Assembly (NCBI RefSeq): GCF_900182725.1 | Contig: NZ_FXTO01000008.1 | Span: forward strand, 1 to 64,000 | Length of the DNA: 64,000 nt | DNA from: Thalassovita litoralis | Lineage (GTDB): Bacteria > Pseudomonadota > Alphaproteobacteria > Rhodobacterales > Rhodobacteraceae | Direction: 5' to 3' | Part shown: positions 62,503-64,000 of the stretch, in pieces | Position numbering within the stretch: position 1 is the first letter of the stretch | Layout: the number at the start of each line of letters is the position of its first letter | The notes under the pieces: model-generated | Seen by the model: only the letters and a program-made list of their open reading frames with translations | The model's database searches: none | Told to the model about the DNA's origin: nothing | Translations under genes and position numbers: made by a program

Positions 62503-62610
62503 AGGCAGTGCAGACCTGACCACCGCGATTTTTCTTGTTCCCCAGAGTCTGGCGGGGTATTTTCGCGCTGACCAAAGCCGAAGGCACACTCGAATACGTG
62601 AGCCTTCACA

Positions 62611-63132
62611 ATGAACACAAATGAACTGATCTCGCCCCCGACGCTGCCTGAGACTTTTGGCGGCGCAAATACCATCCTTGCTCTTGATCTGGGCACGACA
62701 ACCGGCTGGGCCATCCACGGCTTCGATGGCCTCATCACCAGCGGCACAGTCAGCTTCAAGCCAAGCCGTTACGATGGCGGCGGCATGCGTTACCTGCGCT
62801 TCACCAACTGGCTAACCGAGATCGATCGCCTGTCCGGTCCAATCGAGGCGATCTACTTCGAAGAGGTCCGTCGGCACGTAGGCACTGACGCAGCCCATGT
62901 TTATGGAGGTCTGCTGGCGGTTTTGACCAGCTGGGGCGAATTGCGTGGTGTGCCCTACCAAGGCATACCAGTTGGCACGATCAAGAAATTTTTGACGGGC
63001 CTGGGTAATGCGAACAAGCAGGCCATGATCGATGCCGCCCGCAAGCACGGCTTCAGCCCCACAGATGACAACGAGGCGGATGCTATCGCGATTCTGCTCT
63101 GGGCGATCGAGACGCAGGGAGGGTTGGCCTGA
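62611..63132 (+). CDS. RuvC/RNase H-like phage Holliday-junction resolvase
   Basis: The 173-residue protein has the catalytic acidic residues of a RuvC-type RNase H fold: Asp26 in LALDLGTTTGW, Glu84/85 in IYFEEVRRH and Asp/Glu in TDDNEADAIAILLW. It would resolve four-way junctions formed during Sak4-driven recombination. It is the first gene after the iterons. Confidence 0.88.
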   Translation: MNTNELISPPTLPETFGGANTILALDLGTTTGWAIHGFDGLITSGTVSFKPSRYDGGGMRYLRFTNWLTEIDRLSGPIEAIYFEEVRRHVGTDAAHVYGGLLAVLTSWGELRGVPYQGIPVGTIKKFLTGLGNANKQAMIDAARKHGFSPTDDNEADAIAILLWAIETQGGLA

Positions 63133-63341
63133 TGGGCATGCGCTTCACTCCCAAGGGTTACGGCGGCAATCGCCGTGACCCTGAACAAGTCAAACGCGAT
63201 GGTTGGCATGAGCAGCACATGCTCGCGGTCTCACTCGACGATCATCGACTGACTTGGCCGGAACGGGAACTGGTTCGCCAGCTGGGTGAGAAGCTTTATG
63301 GCAAGCTCCCAGCCGTGAGGGAGGAGCGCCATGGCCGATGA
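63132..63341 (+). CDS. Small basic phage protein
   Basis: The 69-residue product is MGMRFTPKGYGGNRRDPEQV onward with TWPERELVRQLGEKLYGK near the end. It shares a base with the resolvase stop (TGATG) and overlaps the next gene by 11 bp. No family recognised. Confidence 0.65.
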   Translation: MGMRFTPKGYGGNRRDPEQVKRDGWHEQHMLAVSLDDHRLTWPERELVRQLGEKLYGKLPAVREERHGR

Positions 63342-63756
63342 ATGGACACGGGCAATGGTGGCTGACCGGCTGGACCTCGCGGCAGACGTCATGCGGTCCA
63401 TGCCGCGTGTTCGACCACAGGGTTATGTCAGCGCTTGGCCGGAATACGTTTCCACCTTCGCCGACCAAGTCGAGCAAGAACCGCGGATGAAAAAGCCTCT
63501 GCCATCACCGCGGATGATCACGCAGGCCGATGAGGCGATGCTGTGGTTGCGGTGGGTGGACAAGGACATCGGCCAGATCCTCTGGGCGCGCGCCAACCGC
63601 GACGCCTGGAAGAAAGTCAGCTGGCACCATGGCATCAGCCGATCGGCTGCTAACAGACGTCACGAGTATGGGCTGGCCGTGATCGTCTGGAAGCTCAATG
63701 GCAAAGCCGTGCCGCGGAAGCGGTCGATGGAGTACGTCATTGAGCAGACGGTGTGA
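63331..63756 (+). CDS. DUF6362-like phage protein
   Basis: The 141-residue protein has MADEWTRAMVADRLDLAADV, then ITQADEAMLWLRWVDKDIGQILWARA and SWHHGISRSAANRRHEYGLAVIVWKLNG. The last part looks like a sigma-factor-like HTH. This is the pattern of DUF6362 proteins found upstream of phage late genes in rhodobacterial phages, as far as I know. GGGAGGAG precedes ATG. Confidence 0.75.
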   Translation: MADEWTRAMVADRLDLAADVMRSMPRVRPQGYVSAWPEYVSTFADQVEQEPRMKKPLPSPRMITQADEAMLWLRWVDKDIGQILWARANRDAWKKVSWHHGISRSAANRRHEYGLAVIVWKLNGKAVPRKRSMEYVIEQTV

Positions 63757-63835
63757 CGCTGGGCGCAGTGCTGGCCTGGCGCAGCGCCTCGAATGGCCCA
63801 AACGTCGAAGCGACAGTGGCTGCTTGTTGCAGAGC

Positions 63836-63872
63836 TTGCGGCATACCTTTACGCGGTATATATTTGCGGTAT
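63836..63872 (+). promoter_or_regulatory. Promoter and direct repeats upstream of the antitoxin gene
   Basis: TTGCGG (63836-63841), a 17-bp spacer and TATATT (63859-63864) form a good promoter. GCGGTAT occurs at 63853-63859 and 63866-63872, 13 bp apart, and overlaps the -10 region, as expected for antitoxin autorepression. Confidence 0.6.
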
Positions 63873-63891
63873 GATATCGGAGTGCGCCACT

Positions 63892-64000
63892 ATGACAGCT
63901 GTTGCCAAAAGAAAGACGTCCCTCACGCTTGATGCAGCTGCGCTGGACAGCGCGAAGGAGCTGGAAATCAACGTATCAGCTGTTGCCGAGGCAGCCCTTG
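63892..64000 (+). CDS. ccdA: CcdA-like antitoxin (3' end off the window)
   Basis: The visible 36 codons read MTAVAKRKTSLTLDAAALDS and continue AKELEINVSAVAEAAL, the CcdA-type ribbon-helix-helix N-terminus of a toxin-antitoxin module. An in-frame ATG at 63871 would add seven residues. The CcdB toxin gene would lie to the right, outside the window. This symbol must not be confused with the cytochrome-biogenesis gene at 21841. Confidence 0.8.
   Translation, partial: MTAVAKRKTSLTLDAAALDSAKELEINVSAVAEAAL

Noticed and set aside
46877-64000. A direct repeat of the tRNA-Ser 3' end as attR
   Set aside because: No second copy of the T-arm and acceptor sequence was found; the right end of the element lies outside.

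Overview
The window looks like a chromosome segment of a marine-type alphaproteobacterium of the order Rhodobacterales (Roseobacter/Paracoccaceae group). The signs are a circularly permuted two-piece tmRNA gene whose tag reads ANDNRAPVAMAA, a trgA-trgB-cysK block known from Rhodobacter sphaeroides, an F1-ATPase zeta-subunit gene, an RNase E with the acidic insert in its S1 domain, LexA boxes of the alphaproteobacterial form GTTC-N7-GTTC, and a family of short intergenic repeats. The species cannot be named from the sequence alone.

Layout. Bases 1-680 hold the end of an unknown gene and a two-repeat type II-C-like CRISPR remnant with partial repeat copies beside it. Bases 680-3410 are a TetR regulator, a CoA ligase and an enoyl-CoA hydratase in one tight operon. 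Bases 3630-17010 are core metabolism: purMN, rnd, a lipoprotein, sufE, a B12-dependent methyl-transfer set (DUF1638 protein, corrinoid protein, homocysteine methyltransferase) split by a LexA-box-preceded radical SAM gene, the ATPase zeta subunit, purCSQ, and a DctB/DctD-like two-component pair whose regulator lacks the GAFTGA loop. Bases 17080-28840 carry a glycerophosphodiesterase, rne, ccdA, an alpha/beta-hydrolase-like protein joined to a P450, fumC with two tiny partners, a methyltransferase, sspB and a SnoaL-like protein. Bases 28920-46650 carry tmRNA, an M23 peptidase, a GntR regulator with twin operators, acuI, HIT, USP, a BCCT transporter, a PLP enzyme, photolyase, cfa, trgAB-cysK, an MscS channel, alaX and an AI-2E-type permease.

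A tRNA-Ser(GGA) gene at 46787-46876 marks the change from core to accessory DNA. To its right lie a small operon with a composite antitoxin-like protein, an orphan ParD, and then the left part of a prophage or related integrated element that runs off the right edge. Its leftward operon encodes two small proteins, a large serine recombinase and an HTH protein. A CI/LexA-type repressor (S24 peptidase) diverges from an early rightward gene preceded by a perfect GAAC-N7-GAAC SOS box. The rightward operon encodes an AlpA-like HTH protein, a Sak4-like recombinase ATPase with a DUF669/SSB-like partner, a zinc-binding protein, a RecB/Cas4-like nuclease, a Dda-like helicase, a primase-VapE fusion, an iteron cluster that looks like an origin, a RuvC-like resolvase and a DUF6362-like protein. 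A CcdA-type antitoxin begins at the right edge. No capsid, tail or terminase gene is inside the window, so a functional phage is inferred, not seen.
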